Below, piece by piece: positions 1 through 8,845 of a stretch of 64,000 nt of DNA. The translations under genes were made by a program, and so were the position numbers. Positions within the stretch are counted from its first letter, which is position 1, and every line of letters starts with the position of its first letter. Where the stretch lies: positions 620,001 through 684,000 of the forward strand of contig JAOANU010000007.1 in NCBI GenBank assembly GCA_034387635.1, written 5' to 3'. Under the pieces are notes generated by a model. The model was given only the letters and a program-made list of their open reading frames with translations. It made no database searches and was not told where the DNA came from. Source of the stretch: Rhodosporidiobolus odoratus. Taxonomy: Eukaryota > Basidiomycota > Microbotryomycetes > Sporidiobolales > Sporidiobolaceae.

Positions 1-692
1 CACTTTGTCTGAACCTGTCCTCTACTCCGGCCACGGTGGCTGGGCACGACTCCCTTCGATTCCTGACCGACTAGCTGAAGAAGGCGAACCCATCCAGGCA
101 GACTCAATTTTTGAGCTGTACTCCTGCACCAAACTCGTCGGGTCAATCGCCGCCTTACAACTAGTCGAGAAGGGCCTCATCGGGCTAGACAATGACGCAG
201 CGCGGTATGTGCCGGAGCTCAGCGAGGTCAAGGTCCTCGTGGGGTTTGATGAGCAGGATGAGCCGCTACTGGAGGAAAAGAACGGGGTCGTGACCGTTAG
301 GATGCTGCTCACCTCCACAACATACCGAGTTACATGAAGCTGTGTCAGAAGCTGGGACATGGGGAGAGTCCGTATGGTGAAAAGGCAACTCCGGTATGTG
401 ATCCATCCTCTGTCTCTGCCTCCCTCGAGTATGCTTCGCTGACCAGACATTCGCCGGTGTACAGAAATGGCTCGACAAGATGCCACTTTTCGCGTAAGCC
501 TCGCTCTCACAAGTTTTTTTTTTTTGGCTCCAGACTGAGGTGCCCCAACATTACTGCGCAGTCAACCCGGCTCACGCTGGATTTACGGCACTTCCATTGA
601 CTGGCTCACCAAAATCGTGGAAAACTTGAGCAAGCTATCCCTTGAGGAGTACCTCCAGCAGAACATCTTCGGGTGAGCCTTATTTCTCTCTC

Positions 693-1052
693 TGCTGGGA
701 CTACTGGTAATCGAGCCGAATGGCGAGACCAGAGTCGCGGCGAGAGAAGGAGGGATGAGTTGTTGAGTCGAGCGAGACTGACGGAGAACCAGAAACAATG
801 AACTGATCCTGGATTCTCAGATAAACAACTGAAGGGGTAGAACTAGCGCTAGGGAAAACGAAAGAGAGGAGACGCAGTCCAACTACAAGTTGCCTTATGT
901 TGAGTGATCCATCTACCCGCCTTCCACCTTCGCAAGTCGGAACTACTCCTGTAAGTGCAGCGAGGGGAAAAGTGAATGAAGGACCACAAGTATGTAGGTT
1001 AGAGTGAAAAGGACTTAGCAGCGGTAGCGGTGTGAGGAGTGGTATCCTTACA
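693..1052. mobile_element. Solo LTR, 360 bp, in a beta-lactamase intron
   Basis: The segment begins TGCTGGGACTAC, ends ATCCTTACA (TG...CA ends) and is flanked by a perfect 5-bp direct repeat CTCTC (688-692 and 1053-1057). It holds no internal element domain, as expected after LTR-LTR recombination. Its start resembles that of the intact LTR at 2086 (shared TGCT and GGACTAC), and both contain TGTTGAGTGATC on the + strand (898-909 here, 2232-2243 there). It may therefore be a diverged relative; orientation is not certain. Confidence 0.7.
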
Positions 1053-1080
1053 CTCTCTGCCCCGCGCACTTTTTTCTGCC

Positions 1081-1155
1081 ACCCCTTTTCCGTTACACGG
1101 ACAGGCTGTTTAGACCGTCTTTTCTCCTTGGTCCGCAGCCCTCTCTCCATTACCG
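1081..1155 (+). repeat. 75-bp direct repeat, copy 1 (beta-lactamase intron end plus exon start)
   Basis: Copy 1 of a 75-bp segment carrying the polypyrimidine tract, acceptor CAG and first exon bases (PLSIT) of the beta-lactamase gene. It matches 1638-1712 at all but two positions by eye, both C here and T there. The two copies bracket the histidine-kinase fragment. Confidence 0.9.
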
Positions 1156-1637
1156 TCGACCGCTGGAGGAGTGGAAGGACACGGTCGTACCCGAAGACTG
1201 GCCCAAGGTCGAGCGACTTTGGGAAATGGCGACCAAGGGGGGTCCAGCTGGAAAGACTGAGGAGAGACAGTTCCGCTTTATCAACGGACGATGGGCGCAG
1301 CTTGAGGTTAGCATTATTTGTCTGGTTATGGGATTCTCCTAGCGAGGTCACTTGTTTCTTCCCGCAGATCCGCGCTTCCGCTGATGTCGGTATTCCCGAC
1401 GGTTATGTTGGTGCGCTCACCGATATCACAAAGCAGAAGGAGGTTGAATTGCTCCACATTCGCGAGGTTGAGCAGCGTGCGGCAGACGCTGAGCAGACAA
1501 GGATCAATACGGGTGCGCGCCTTCATCGTCTTTCTCGCCCTGCGCCCCGTTAACCTTTCTGGCCATGTCGCTCAGAGATGTTCCTCGACATGAGCAGTCA
1601 CGAGCTCCGCAACCCTCTGTCGGGTGTCTGGCAGAAC
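1156..1637 (+). pseudogene. Fragment of a hybrid histidine kinase gene (PAS-HisKA)
   Basis: A 482-bp piece foreign to the surrounding beta-lactamase gene. In its own frame it reads 'PLEEWKDTVVPEDWPKVERL', 'ERQFRFINGRWAQLE', an intron (1307-1367), 'GYVGALTDITKQKEVELL' (end of a PAS/PAC domain), a second intron (1513-1575), then 'MSSHELRNPLSGVWQN', the HisKA H-box with the phospho-acceptor His at codon 1599-1601. It ends just after the H-box, so the rest of HisKA, HATPase and receiver domains are missing. Retained introns with good splice sites mean the piece came from genomic DNA, not from a spliced transcript. It is out of frame with the upstream beta-lactamase exon. Confidence 0.85.
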
Positions 1638-1712
1638 ACCCCTTTTCCGTTACATGGACAGGCTGTTTAGACTGTCTTTTCTCCTTGGTCCGCAGCCCTC
1701 TCTCCATTACCG
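1638..1712 (+). repeat. 75-bp direct repeat, copy 2
   Basis: Second copy of the segment at 1081-1155. This copy is continuous with the downstream beta-lactamase exon (acceptor CAG ending 1695). A breakpoint filled by foreign DNA with duplication of the target is the simplest reading (inference). Confidence 0.9.
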
Positions 1713-2085
1713 ACATGTCCTTCCTCCCCAACCCCAACCAGATCGACATGGCCTACAGTCCCGCCGGTACTTTTTCCGGACCGTACACCTTTGACCGCGT
1801 CAAGCCCTTCTCCGCAAGCTTTCACTATGGCGGCGCCGGCCTCAAAGGCTCAGCAACATCGTACCTCAAGCTCCTACGCGCCCTTCTGCAAGGCAGGGAA
1901 CTTGATGGTGCTCGAGTCCTCGAGGAGAGAACGGTAGACATGATGTTCGAGCCACAGTTGAATGAGTCGGAAATGCGGGACTTGCAAGAGTCGCAGGGGT
2001 TGGAGAGTGACCCTTTTAGTCGCAAAGCGGGGAAGTGTTTGACTGATACAAATTTCGGGTTGGGAGGGATGTTGAGTGGAGAAGG

Positions 2086-2448
2086 TGCTAGGTGGACTAC
2101 CTCGCACGACTCCCATCTCCACTGCTGAGTCTTATTTCCTTCCCTCTCTCTCTTTCTTATTCAGTCATCCCGGTTTCTTCGCTTACTTCCTCCCTGCGGC
2201 CTGCAGACGGACACTCGGAATGATGAGACATTGTTGAGTGATCGGTCAAGCTTGAGGGTGGAAGACGACGGTTCCGTAGATGACTTCTCGGGAGGATGAC
2301 CTTCCCCCATCTCTCGTTCTCTTGGAATCTAGCTCGAATCACTGTTATTCTCTCCTAGCGGGAAAACTAGCTAGAGCAAAAGTTCCTCTCCCGACTTCCG
2401 GCTCGACAATCCGCCTCGTCTCTCGACTCGAAGTGGATACGTCTTGCA
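2086..2448 (+). repeat. 5' LTR of the chromovirus
   Basis: 363 bp, starting TGCTAGGTGG and ending GTCTTGCA, preceded by the target duplication GAAGG. Same sequence as 8483-8845 by eye. Confidence 0.95.
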
Positions 2449-2475
2449 CATTTTTAACAGTCGAGTTCCGACTTA

Positions 2476-4251
2476 TTGACCCAGCAAATCCCTCTGGGTT
2501 CACCCTCCATCATTTCCGAATCGCCCCAGTCGTCACAGCAGTCCGGCTCTCCCTTCCCCGAGTCGTCTGCTCTCCCTACCCTCACTTCCTCTTCCTTGTC
2601 GTTGTCCGTCTCCTCGGCCTCTTGGGTAGCTCCTCCTCGTCGCTCTAACCAACACGACCGCTCCCCCACCTACTCCCCATCCGATCTCGACACCTTCCTT
2701 ACCGCCCGACGTTTGCTCACTCGTTCCGTCCGATTCCCTACTCTCCCTCCCCTTTCTTCAGCCTCCATGTCCGACCCTCCTGAACCTATCCTCCCTACTC
2801 TCTCCGACCCCGCCGATCAGTGGCGCGGCGAAGACGACGCTCCGGGTTTCCAACCTCGACCCGCTTCGGTCGCTTCGTCTCGACACTCTGTCAAGTCCGT
2901 CGTTCGCCGTGAACGTGCTCTCAACGAGTTTGAGACTGCACAGAAGGCACGGCTAGCGGCGTTCTTAGCGATGGAAGAGGGTATCAAGAAGGAAATGGAG
3001 GACAAGCTCAATTTGGAGGATGCGGTTTCGGAGATGGGAGTTCCTCAAGGTGCTACGGCCGAAGAGGCGGAGCGGGGTGTCATGACCCGGCGTCTGGAGG
3101 ATCTGGAGCATGAAGCGGCATCGCTTCGCCGGGTCCTGAACGTCAAGATCACGTCTACTCCGCAACCTTCCTCTTCTTCCACCTCCTCTACGGCGACTTC
3201 GTCCCCTTCTCTCGCTCGATTTGGCGTCAAGATCAAGGTCGATCGGCCCAAACCGTGGACCGGCGTCTTTGATGAACAGGTCCGAGAAGGCTGGATCAAG
3301 ACGGCGTCGTTGTACTTGGCCGGGAATGAGCTGTCGTTGGATGCGGTCATAGATGAGCATCTCACCCCCACTCCTTTCTATATTCTTCGTTCTCTCTTCT
3401 CTCCTGAGGCCGCTCACGGTCTCGTTTCTCCTCAAACTTGGTTTGATGCCCGGAACCGGCGTCAGCCGTTCTCCTCGGTCGCAGCCGTCTTCCGAGCTAT
3501 GCGTTTGCATTGGGCCGACGATCACGCAGCTGAAGATGCCTTGGCCCGATACCGTGCAGCCACACAAGGTTTCCTTCGAGCTCGTGACTTCGGTGCCAAG
3601 GTGGATGCACTTGCGGATGCCTGCTCTGACCGCCTCGTCGATGATCTCGACCGCAAGACTACCTTTATCGGTGGTCTCAATACTGCGGTTCGAGACTTCG
3701 TCAAGACGCAGCTCGCTTTGCGGGTGGCTTTGGGCGGCACTGTACTGACTTTTGAGGACGTCGTCAAGATTGCCGCCGTCACTGATGGTCTTTCCGGGTT
3801 TTCTTACAAGAAGACCACTTCCTCTTCTCCTACTTCTTCTTCTTCAGTTCCTAAGAAGACGAGTGCTAACGACTTCTCTCCTTCTTCTTCTTCTCCCGCT
3901 CGCGAGGCCGGCAACCCGACGAATTGGATCGATCAAGCAGTGTCGTGGCAGGCTAAGAATTCGGTAGCCGACAAGGCAAAGTGGTTCGACTCCCAAGCGA
4001 GTCTTCCTACTAAACCGATTCGGTGCTTTAACTGCGGCGACATTGCTGGTCACTATTCTCGGGCGTGCCCCAAGCAGCGGAAGAACCCTAAGGTCGTCGT
4101 CCTGGCTGCACTGGCGTCCCTGACGAAGCTGAGTCGTTCCTCTTCTCCCTCATCTCCTGTTCCTACCCCTCCCCTGGACGTGGAGACCGCTAACCGCTTC
4201 TCTGAACTTTCGAGTGATGCTGAGGGAGCGGGAAAAGTGAACAAGGAGTAA
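2476..4251 (+). CDS. gag: Gag of the chromovirus
   Basis: Structural polyprotein of the retrotransposon particle. The frame is open from 2476, but that codon is TTG; the first ATG is at 2767 (MSDPPEPILP), giving 494 residues, and I favour it. The product has a Ser/Pro-rich N-terminus, a capsid-like central region (around 3240-3800), and a nucleocapsid zinc knuckle CFNCGDIAGHYSRAC (CX2CX4HX4C) at about 4024-4068. The stop TAA (4249-4251) lies inside the stem of a predicted frameshift hairpin, and pol continues in the -1 frame. Confidence 0.9.
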   Translation: MTQQIPLGSPSIISESPQSSQQSGSPFPESSALPTLTSSSLSLSVSSASWVAPPRRSNQHDRSPTYSPSDLDTFLTARRLLTRSVRFPTLPPLSSASMSDPPEPILPTLSDPADQWRGEDDAPGFQPRPASVASSRHSVKSVVRRERALNEFETAQKARLAAFLAMEEGIKKEMEDKLNLEDAVSEMGVPQGATAEEAERGVMTRRLEDLEHEAASLRRVLNVKITSTPQPSSSSTSSTATSSPSLARFGVKIKVDRPKPWTGVFDEQVREGWIKTASLYLAGNELSLDAVIDEHLTPTPFYILRSLFSPEAAHGLVSPQTWFDARNRRQPFSSVAAVFRAMRLHWADDHAAEDALARYRAATQGFLRARDFGAKVDALADACSDRLVDDLDRKTTFIGGLNTAVRDFVKTQLALRVALGGTVLTFEDVVKIAAVTDGLSGFSYKKTTSSSPTSSSSVPKKTSANDFSPSSSSPAREAGNPTNWIDQAVSWQAKNSVADKAKWFDSQASLPTKPIRCFNCGDIAGHYSRACPKQRKNPKVVVLAALASLTKLSRSSSPSSPVPTPPLDVETANRFSELSSDAEGAGKVNKE

Positions 4252-7200
4252 GGGACGGCCCACCTTACTCCTCAAAGTCCTCCTTGGCCTCTGCCCCTCT
4301 TCCCGCTGATGAACCTCTTGAGCTGGCGACGGCTCCTTGCCCATGCCGTGCTTTAGTTGCTAAGAGCCTTTCTGAGGGAAGGGGTGAGCCGTCTGTGGAT
4401 GATCTGTGGTCCTTCCTCTCCTCTCGCTCACCTCTTCCTATCGTCTCCTCTCTATCTCCCTCGTCCACTTCCCCGTCATGCACCTCTTCTTCGGATTTGT
4501 TGACTACTTCTTACTCGGTAGGTGACCGTGCAACGTTAAACCCTTCTCCCGTTACCAGTGAACGAAGCGAGTTGGGTGCGAGTTCAGGGTCTCTGAAAGC
4601 CTCCTCGGTTGAGAAGAAGAAGAAGAAACACAAGTCGAAGACCCATGCTAAGTCCTCTCCGCCCGCTCCTGAAGTCGCCGCGTCACCTCTGACCGTTCCT
4701 GCCCTCTTCGGTGATGAACAGGTCGAGGGAACCGCCCTGGTCGACTCGGGGGCTCAAGCGGACGTCGTCTCGCCTGCCTTAGCCCATCGACTAGGTGGTC
4801 GAGTTCGTCGTTTGGTCGCACCGGTGCATGCGGACCTAGCGGGCGACGGGCAACAAGCTCGTCTTTCCTTGTTCCTCCCTTCCTCGGTTCGGGTCGGAGA
4901 CATTATCCGGACCCGATCCTTCTTTGTGTGCCCCCTACCACCAGGAATCGATGCCATCTTGGGCGTTCCCTGGTTGAAGGACACGGGTACCGCCATCTCC
5001 TCAAGCCGGCTGTTCTTTGCGCCCGACGGTCCCAGTATGGACGTCTACGACTTCGACGCTGGCCGATTTGTTGATCAAGCACCTCGCAACTTGATCGACC
5101 TGGGCTATACCGACCGCAAGATGACTTCCAACGAAGTTGAAGATTTCTTGGTCTGTGCCCTACATGCGGGGGTTTCCCCATCCTTGCTTACCGACTTTGT
5201 GGAGTCCATCGAATTCGAGCCGCATAACCCACTGCTCGATGTAGATGACGACGAAGTCGACGATCCCAACGACCTGTCTGAATCTGACGCCAAGGTCGCC
5301 CTCTCCAAACTTCTTGCCGAATTCGACGACGTCTTCGTCGATGAGCTTCCTGGTCCGCCACCTTTCCGCCCCGTCAACCACGACATCCCGCTGGTGGATG
5401 AGGAGAAGAAGATCCGACCGCATGCCATTCGCATGCCTGACCGATACGTCGCCCAGTGGTCTGCACATCTTCGCAAGTTCGTCGAAACAGGATTCTGGTT
5501 TCCGGCCGCTCTCGACTCCGCCTGCGCCATGTTTGCCGTTCCGAAGCATGACAAGTCTCAAGCGCGCTTCGTCGTCAACCTCAAGCCCCGCAACGACAAC
5601 ACCGTCAAGCTTGCTTCACCCATTCCCGATATGAAGCAAACTCGTTACCGCGTAGCTTCCCACCGCCGGCGAACGAAGCTTGACTTCAAGGGCGCGTATG
5701 AGCAAGTTCGACTCAACCCTCCCTCCGTTCCCCTCTCTGGCTTCGTGACGCCCAATGGCACTTTCATCTCGCATGTGATGCAACCAGGTGATACTAACGC
5801 GCCTGAGACGATGCATCGAGTTTGTTACATGATGTTCAGCAAGGCCATTGGCAGGTTCCTTGACGTGTTCTACGATGACGTCTTGGTCTACAGTAACACC
5901 TTCCGAGCCCACCTCCGATACCTCCGAATCATCTTCACCTCGCTCCGACACTATCGATTCTTCCTCTCCCGGTCGAAGGTCGAGTTTATGACGGAGTCGA
6001 TGGAGGTGTTAGGTGCGGTGGTGGATGGCAACGGTGTCCATGTTGTGGCCGAGAAGTGGGACGCGATTCAGGCCTGGCCCGAGCCTCGAAACGCAAAGGA
6101 CATCTTGCGCTTCATGGGAACGTTGCAGTGGATGGGGGATCACCTCCCGAGGCTGAACGAGATTGCGGCTCCGCTAACCCGACTGACCGGTCACGTCCCT
6201 TGGGATTGGTCTCCGTCGGCAGCTCTCTCCTTCTCCCTTCTCAAGTCCCTCGTTCCCGAAGTGCTAACTCCCTTGAGGTCGACAGATATCGAATCGGGCG
6301 TCGAGCGTCTTTTCCTCTTCACCGACGCATCCGTCTTCGGTTGTGGCGGCTGGATCGGACAGGGACCTTCTCGCGACTCAGCTCGCCCTTTCCGATACTT
6401 CTCCTGCAAGTTCAACTCAGCGCAACGCAATTATACTACCACCGATCAAGAGCTACTCGCTGTCTTTGTGGGAGTAAAGAAGATGCACGAGCACCTTGTC
6501 GGTTGGCGTTTCACCGTTGTGTGCGACCATGAACCCCTCAAGACCTGGTTGCAGCAACCGCCTCGACAGCACCGTCGGCATGTTCGATTGTGGGAAGGGT
6601 TGGCCGAGTACGACATGGACTGGGAGTTTATTCCCGGGAAAAAGAACACTCTGGCTGATGGTCTTTCTCGCTTAGCAGAACTCGAGGATGAGGTCGTCGG
6701 TACTGACTTACCGTTTGCTCCCGAACCCGAGCCTTCCGCAGACGATCCTTCTCCCTTCCCTACCGAGCTCACTACCCGAGCTCACACCATCCTCGCCTCT
6801 CTCACCGTCGCCCTCACCGACGTCTCCTCCGCACCCATCTTCCTCTTTCCACTTTCGACATCGTCCCTTTCCATCGTTTCTACGTTACCGTCTCCTTTCC
6901 TCTCGCACCTGAAGCAGGCTCTTGCGCAGGATCCGATCGCCAGCAAGGTTCTACGTCATCCGGACGCGCACGTCGGGTTCTGCGTCGAGGATGGTCTTCT
7001 GTTTCGGACGGACACGGCCTCATCGCGCCTCGTGGTTCCGAAGGGGAGCTTCGTCGGCGACGACGACCGTCGAACAACGTTTGTAGAGGTAGTGGTATCA
7101 CGCTGCCATGAGTTGGTGGGCCACCTGGGCGCGGTCAAGACACTTGGGTACGCCCGGAGGTTCTTCTGGTGGAAAGACATCCATCACGATGTGGTCTCTT

Positions 7201-8525
7201 TCTGCCGGAGCTGCGAACCTTGCGCACGAGGGAAGAGCGCAGTCGGCAAGCCTTACGGGTTCTTGCATGCGTTGGAACCGCCGGTTCGGTGCTGGTCCAA
7301 AATCGGTATGGATTTCGTGGTCGGACTTCCCCTCGTCCTCCACAACGGCGTTGCGGTAGATTCAATTCTGACTGTCACTGACTACTTGTCTAAGATGGTC
7401 GTCCTGATTCCTCTCCCGTCAACTGCCACTGCTCCCGCTGTCGCCGAAGCCTTCCATTCCTCCGTCTTCCTCCGTTTCGGTCTTCCCGCCGTCATCGTCT
7501 CCGACCGCGACCCGAAATTTACCTCCACCTTTTGGCGTTCTCTCAACGCTAAAATCGGTACGACACTCGCCATGTCGACCGCCGCCCACCCTCAGACTGA
7601 TGGTCGCGCGGAGGTGACCAACAAGTCTGTCGGGCAAATTCTGCGCATTTTACGTGAGGATCAGCCTGACGATTGGGCTACCAAGTTGGTGGCGTGTGAG
7701 TTCGCTCTTAACTCAGCGGCGTCGGCCTCGACCGGCTTGGCACCGTTTGAAGTCGCGCATGGTTTCCTCCCCACGGTTTGGCCAGCGGGTTCGTGGGACG
7801 CTACGGGCGACGTTGCGGCGGAAGGATTAGCAGAGCGAGCGCGTCTACATGCGCTGCAGGCAACAGACGCCATCATCGCGTCGCGGATTGCCATGACCGA
7901 CCAAGAGAATCGTCATCGCTGCAGCAACGTGGACGTCTTCAAGGTTGGCGGCAAAGCGTACTTGGCAACTTCCGGCCTGCGTTTCCCTTCGTCTATTTCC
8001 GCCAAATTCGTTCCCAAATACATCGGTCCCTTCCCTATCACCGCTGCCAACGTCTCGACTTCAACTTATACCCTTGCTCTTCCCCCTCACCTTCGAATCC
8101 ATCCTCGTTTCCATTCATCCAAACTACGCCCTCACCTTCCCAACGACGACTCCCTCTTCCCTAGCCGCTGTTTCGACGCCCCTCCCCCGGCTCTCGCCGC
8201 CTCCGACGCCGCGGAAGCGGAATACCTCCTTGAAAAGGTCGTCGACGACCGGGTAGTTCGTGGAAAGCGCTTGTTCCGAGTGCGTTACTTGGGGTACTCG
8301 GCGTCAGAGGATCAATGGCGGCCGGAATCGGAGCTCAAGGCAACGGCGAAGGAAACGTTGAATGCGTACCTCGCCCTCAAGTCACGACGCGATCAGGTGA
8401 AGGCTGGGAAGAAGGGGCGCGGCGCAATAGCTCTATCCTCCCTTTTTGCGAAGCTGCATGCTCCGTTTTCAGGGGGGGTGAGTGCTAGGTGGACTACCTC
8501 GCACGACTCCCATCTCCACTGCTGA
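4224..8525 (+). CDS. pol: Pol of the chromovirus (PR-RT-RNaseH-IN-chromodomain)
   Basis: Replication polyprotein, probably made only as a Gag-Pol frameshift fusion; there is no ATG near its start (the first permissive codon is TTG 4284). Domains in order: aspartic protease LVDSGAQADV (about 4740); reverse transcriptase with FYDDVLVYS (YDD at 5871-5879); RNase H with LFTDASVFGCGG (about 6310) and ADGLSR; integrase zinc finger HELVGHLG...CRSCEPC (about 7107-7230); integrase DDE residues in GMDFVVG, VSDRDPKF and DGRAEVTNK; a GPF module (YIGPFPI); and a chromodomain with LFRVRYLGYSASEDQW (about 8217-8380). No internal stop is present. The last 14 codons and the stop lie within the 3' LTR, which begins at 8483. 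Confidence 0.93.
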   Translation, partial: GSGKSEQGVRDGPPYSSKSSLASAPLPADEPLELATAPCPCRALVAKSLSEGRGEPSVDDLWSFLSSRSPLPIVSSLSPSSTSPSCTSSSDLLTTSYSVGDRATLNPSPVTSERSELGASSGSLKASSVEKKKKKHKSKTHAKSSPPAPEVAASPLTVPALFGDEQVEGTALVDSGAQADVVSPALAHRLGGRVRRLVAPVHADLAGDGQQARLSLFLPSSVRVGDIIRTRSFFVCPLPPGIDAILGVPWLKDTGTAISSSRLFFAPDGPSMDVYDFDAGRFVDQAPRNLIDLGYTDRKMTSNEVEDFLVCALHAGVSPSLLTDFVESIEFEPHNPLLDVDDDEVDDPNDLSESDAKVALSKLLAEFDDVFVDELPGPPPFRPVNHDIPLVDEEKKIRPHAIRMPDRYVAQWSAHLRKFVETGFWFPAALDSACAMFAVPKHDKSQARFVVNLKPRNDNTVKLASPIPDMKQTRYRVASHRRRTKLDFKGAYEQVRLNPPSVPLSGFVTPNGTFISHVMQPGDTNAPETMHRVCYMMFSKAIGRFLDVFYDDVLVYSNTFRAHLRYLRIIFTSLRHYRFFLSRSKVEFMTESMEVLGAVVDGNGVHVVAEKWDAIQAWPEPRNAKDILRFMGTLQWMGDHLPRLNEIAAPLTRLTGHVPWDWSPSAALSFSLLKSLVPEVLTPLRSTDIESGVERLFLFTDASVFGCGGWIGQGPSRDSARPFRYFSCKFNSAQRNYTTTDQELLAVFVGVKKMHEHLVGWRFTVVCDHEPLKTWLQQPPRQHRRHVRLWEGLAEYDMDWEFIPGKKNTLADGLSRLAELEDEVVGTDLPFAPEPEPSADDPSPFPTELTTRAHTILASLTVALTDVSSAPIFLFPLSTSSLSIVSTLPSPFLSHLKQALAQDPIASKVLRHPDAHVGFCVEDGLLFRTDTASSRLVVPKGSFVGDDDRRTTFVEVVVSRCHELVGHLGAVKTLGYARRFFWWKDIHHDVVSFCRSCEPCARGKSAVGKPYGFLHALEPPVRCWSKIGMDFVVGLPLVLHNGVAVDSILTVTDYLSKMVVLIPLPSTATAPAVAEAFHSSVFLRFGLPAVIVSDRDPKFTSTFWRSLNAKIGTTLAMSTAAHPQTDGRAEVTNKSVGQILRILREDQPDDWATKLVACEFALNSAASASTGLAPFEVAHGFLPTVWPAGSWDATGDVAAEGLAERARLHALQATDAIIASRIAMTDQENRHRCSNVDVFKVGGKAYLATSGLRFPSSISAKFVPKYIGPFPITAANVSTSTYTLALPPHLRIHPRFHSSKLRPHLPNDDSLFPSRCFDAPPPALAASDAAEAEYLLEKVVDDRVVRGKRLFRVRYLGYSASEDQWRPESELKATAKETLNAYLALKSRRDQVKAGKKGRGAIALSSLFAKLHAPFSGGVSARWTTSHDSHLHC
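4230..4272 (+). promoter_or_regulatory. Predicted -1 programmed ribosomal frameshift signal (gag-pol)
   Basis: Slippery heptamer G GGA AAA at 4230-4236 in the gag frame (X XXY YYZ type), a 7-nt spacer (4237-4243), then a perfect 10-bp stem AGGAGTAAGG (4244-4253) / CCTTACTCCT (4263-4272) with a 9-nt loop. The pol frame opens at 4224 after a TGA at 4221-4223, so gag and pol overlap only at 4224-4251, where the heptamer sits. A -1 slip after the AAA codon moves reading from 4237 to 4236, directly into the pol frame. Confidence 0.85.
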
Positions 8526-8845
8526 GTCTTATTTCCTTCCCTCTCTCTCTTTCTTATTCAGTCATCCCGGTTTCTTCGCTTACTTCCTCCCTGCGGCCTG
8601 CAGACGGACACTCGGAATGATGAGACATTGTTGAGTGATCGGTCAAGCTTGAGGGTGGAAGACGACGGTTCCGTAGATGACTTCTCGGGAGGATGACCTT
8701 CCCCCATCTCTCGTTCTCTTGGAATCTAGCTCGAATCACTGTTATTCTCTCCTAGCGGGAAAACTAGCTAGAGCAAAAGTTCCTCTCCCGACTTCCGGCT
8801 CGACAATCCGCCTCGTCTCTCGACTCGAAGTGGATACGTCTTGCA
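8483..8845 (+). repeat. 3' LTR of the chromovirus
   Basis: 363-bp copy of the LTR at 2086, preceded by a G-rich polypurine tract and followed by the target duplication GAAGG (8846-8850), after which the beta-lactamase exon resumes. Confidence 0.95.

Larger units (their letters stand above)
2086..8845 (+). mobile_element. Complete Ty3/gypsy LTR retrotransposon (chromovirus)
   Basis: A 6760-bp element with 363-bp LTRs at both ends (2086-2448 and 8483-8845) that I read as identical, TGC...GCA termini, and a perfect 5-bp target-site duplication GAAGG (2081-2085 and 8846-8850). It sits inside a beta-lactamase exon. Internal order: gag with a CCHC knuckle, then protease, reverse transcriptase, RNase H, integrase and a C-terminal chromodomain, which defines a chromovirus. 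A purine-rich tract (8471-8482) precedes the 3' LTR. No TGG-starting primer-binding site is visible just after the 5' LTR, so the priming mode is unclear. Identical LTRs, one long open pol frame and a clean duplication indicate a recent, possibly still active insertion. Confidence 0.95.

Noticed and set aside
701..1351. Long minus-strand open frame (216 codons) through the solo LTR and kinase fragment
   Set aside because: It crosses three unrelated sequence blocks (LTR, duplicated intron, kinase exon) and shows no domain; it is a composition artefact.
2476..2478. TTG 2476 as the gag start
   Set aside because: It is not an ATG; the first ATG in frame (2767) gives a normal-sized Gag.
4284..4286. 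TTG 4284 as an independent start for pol
   Set aside because: No ATG context, and a correctly phased slippery heptamer with hairpin sits in the overlap, so frameshift expression is the better explanation.
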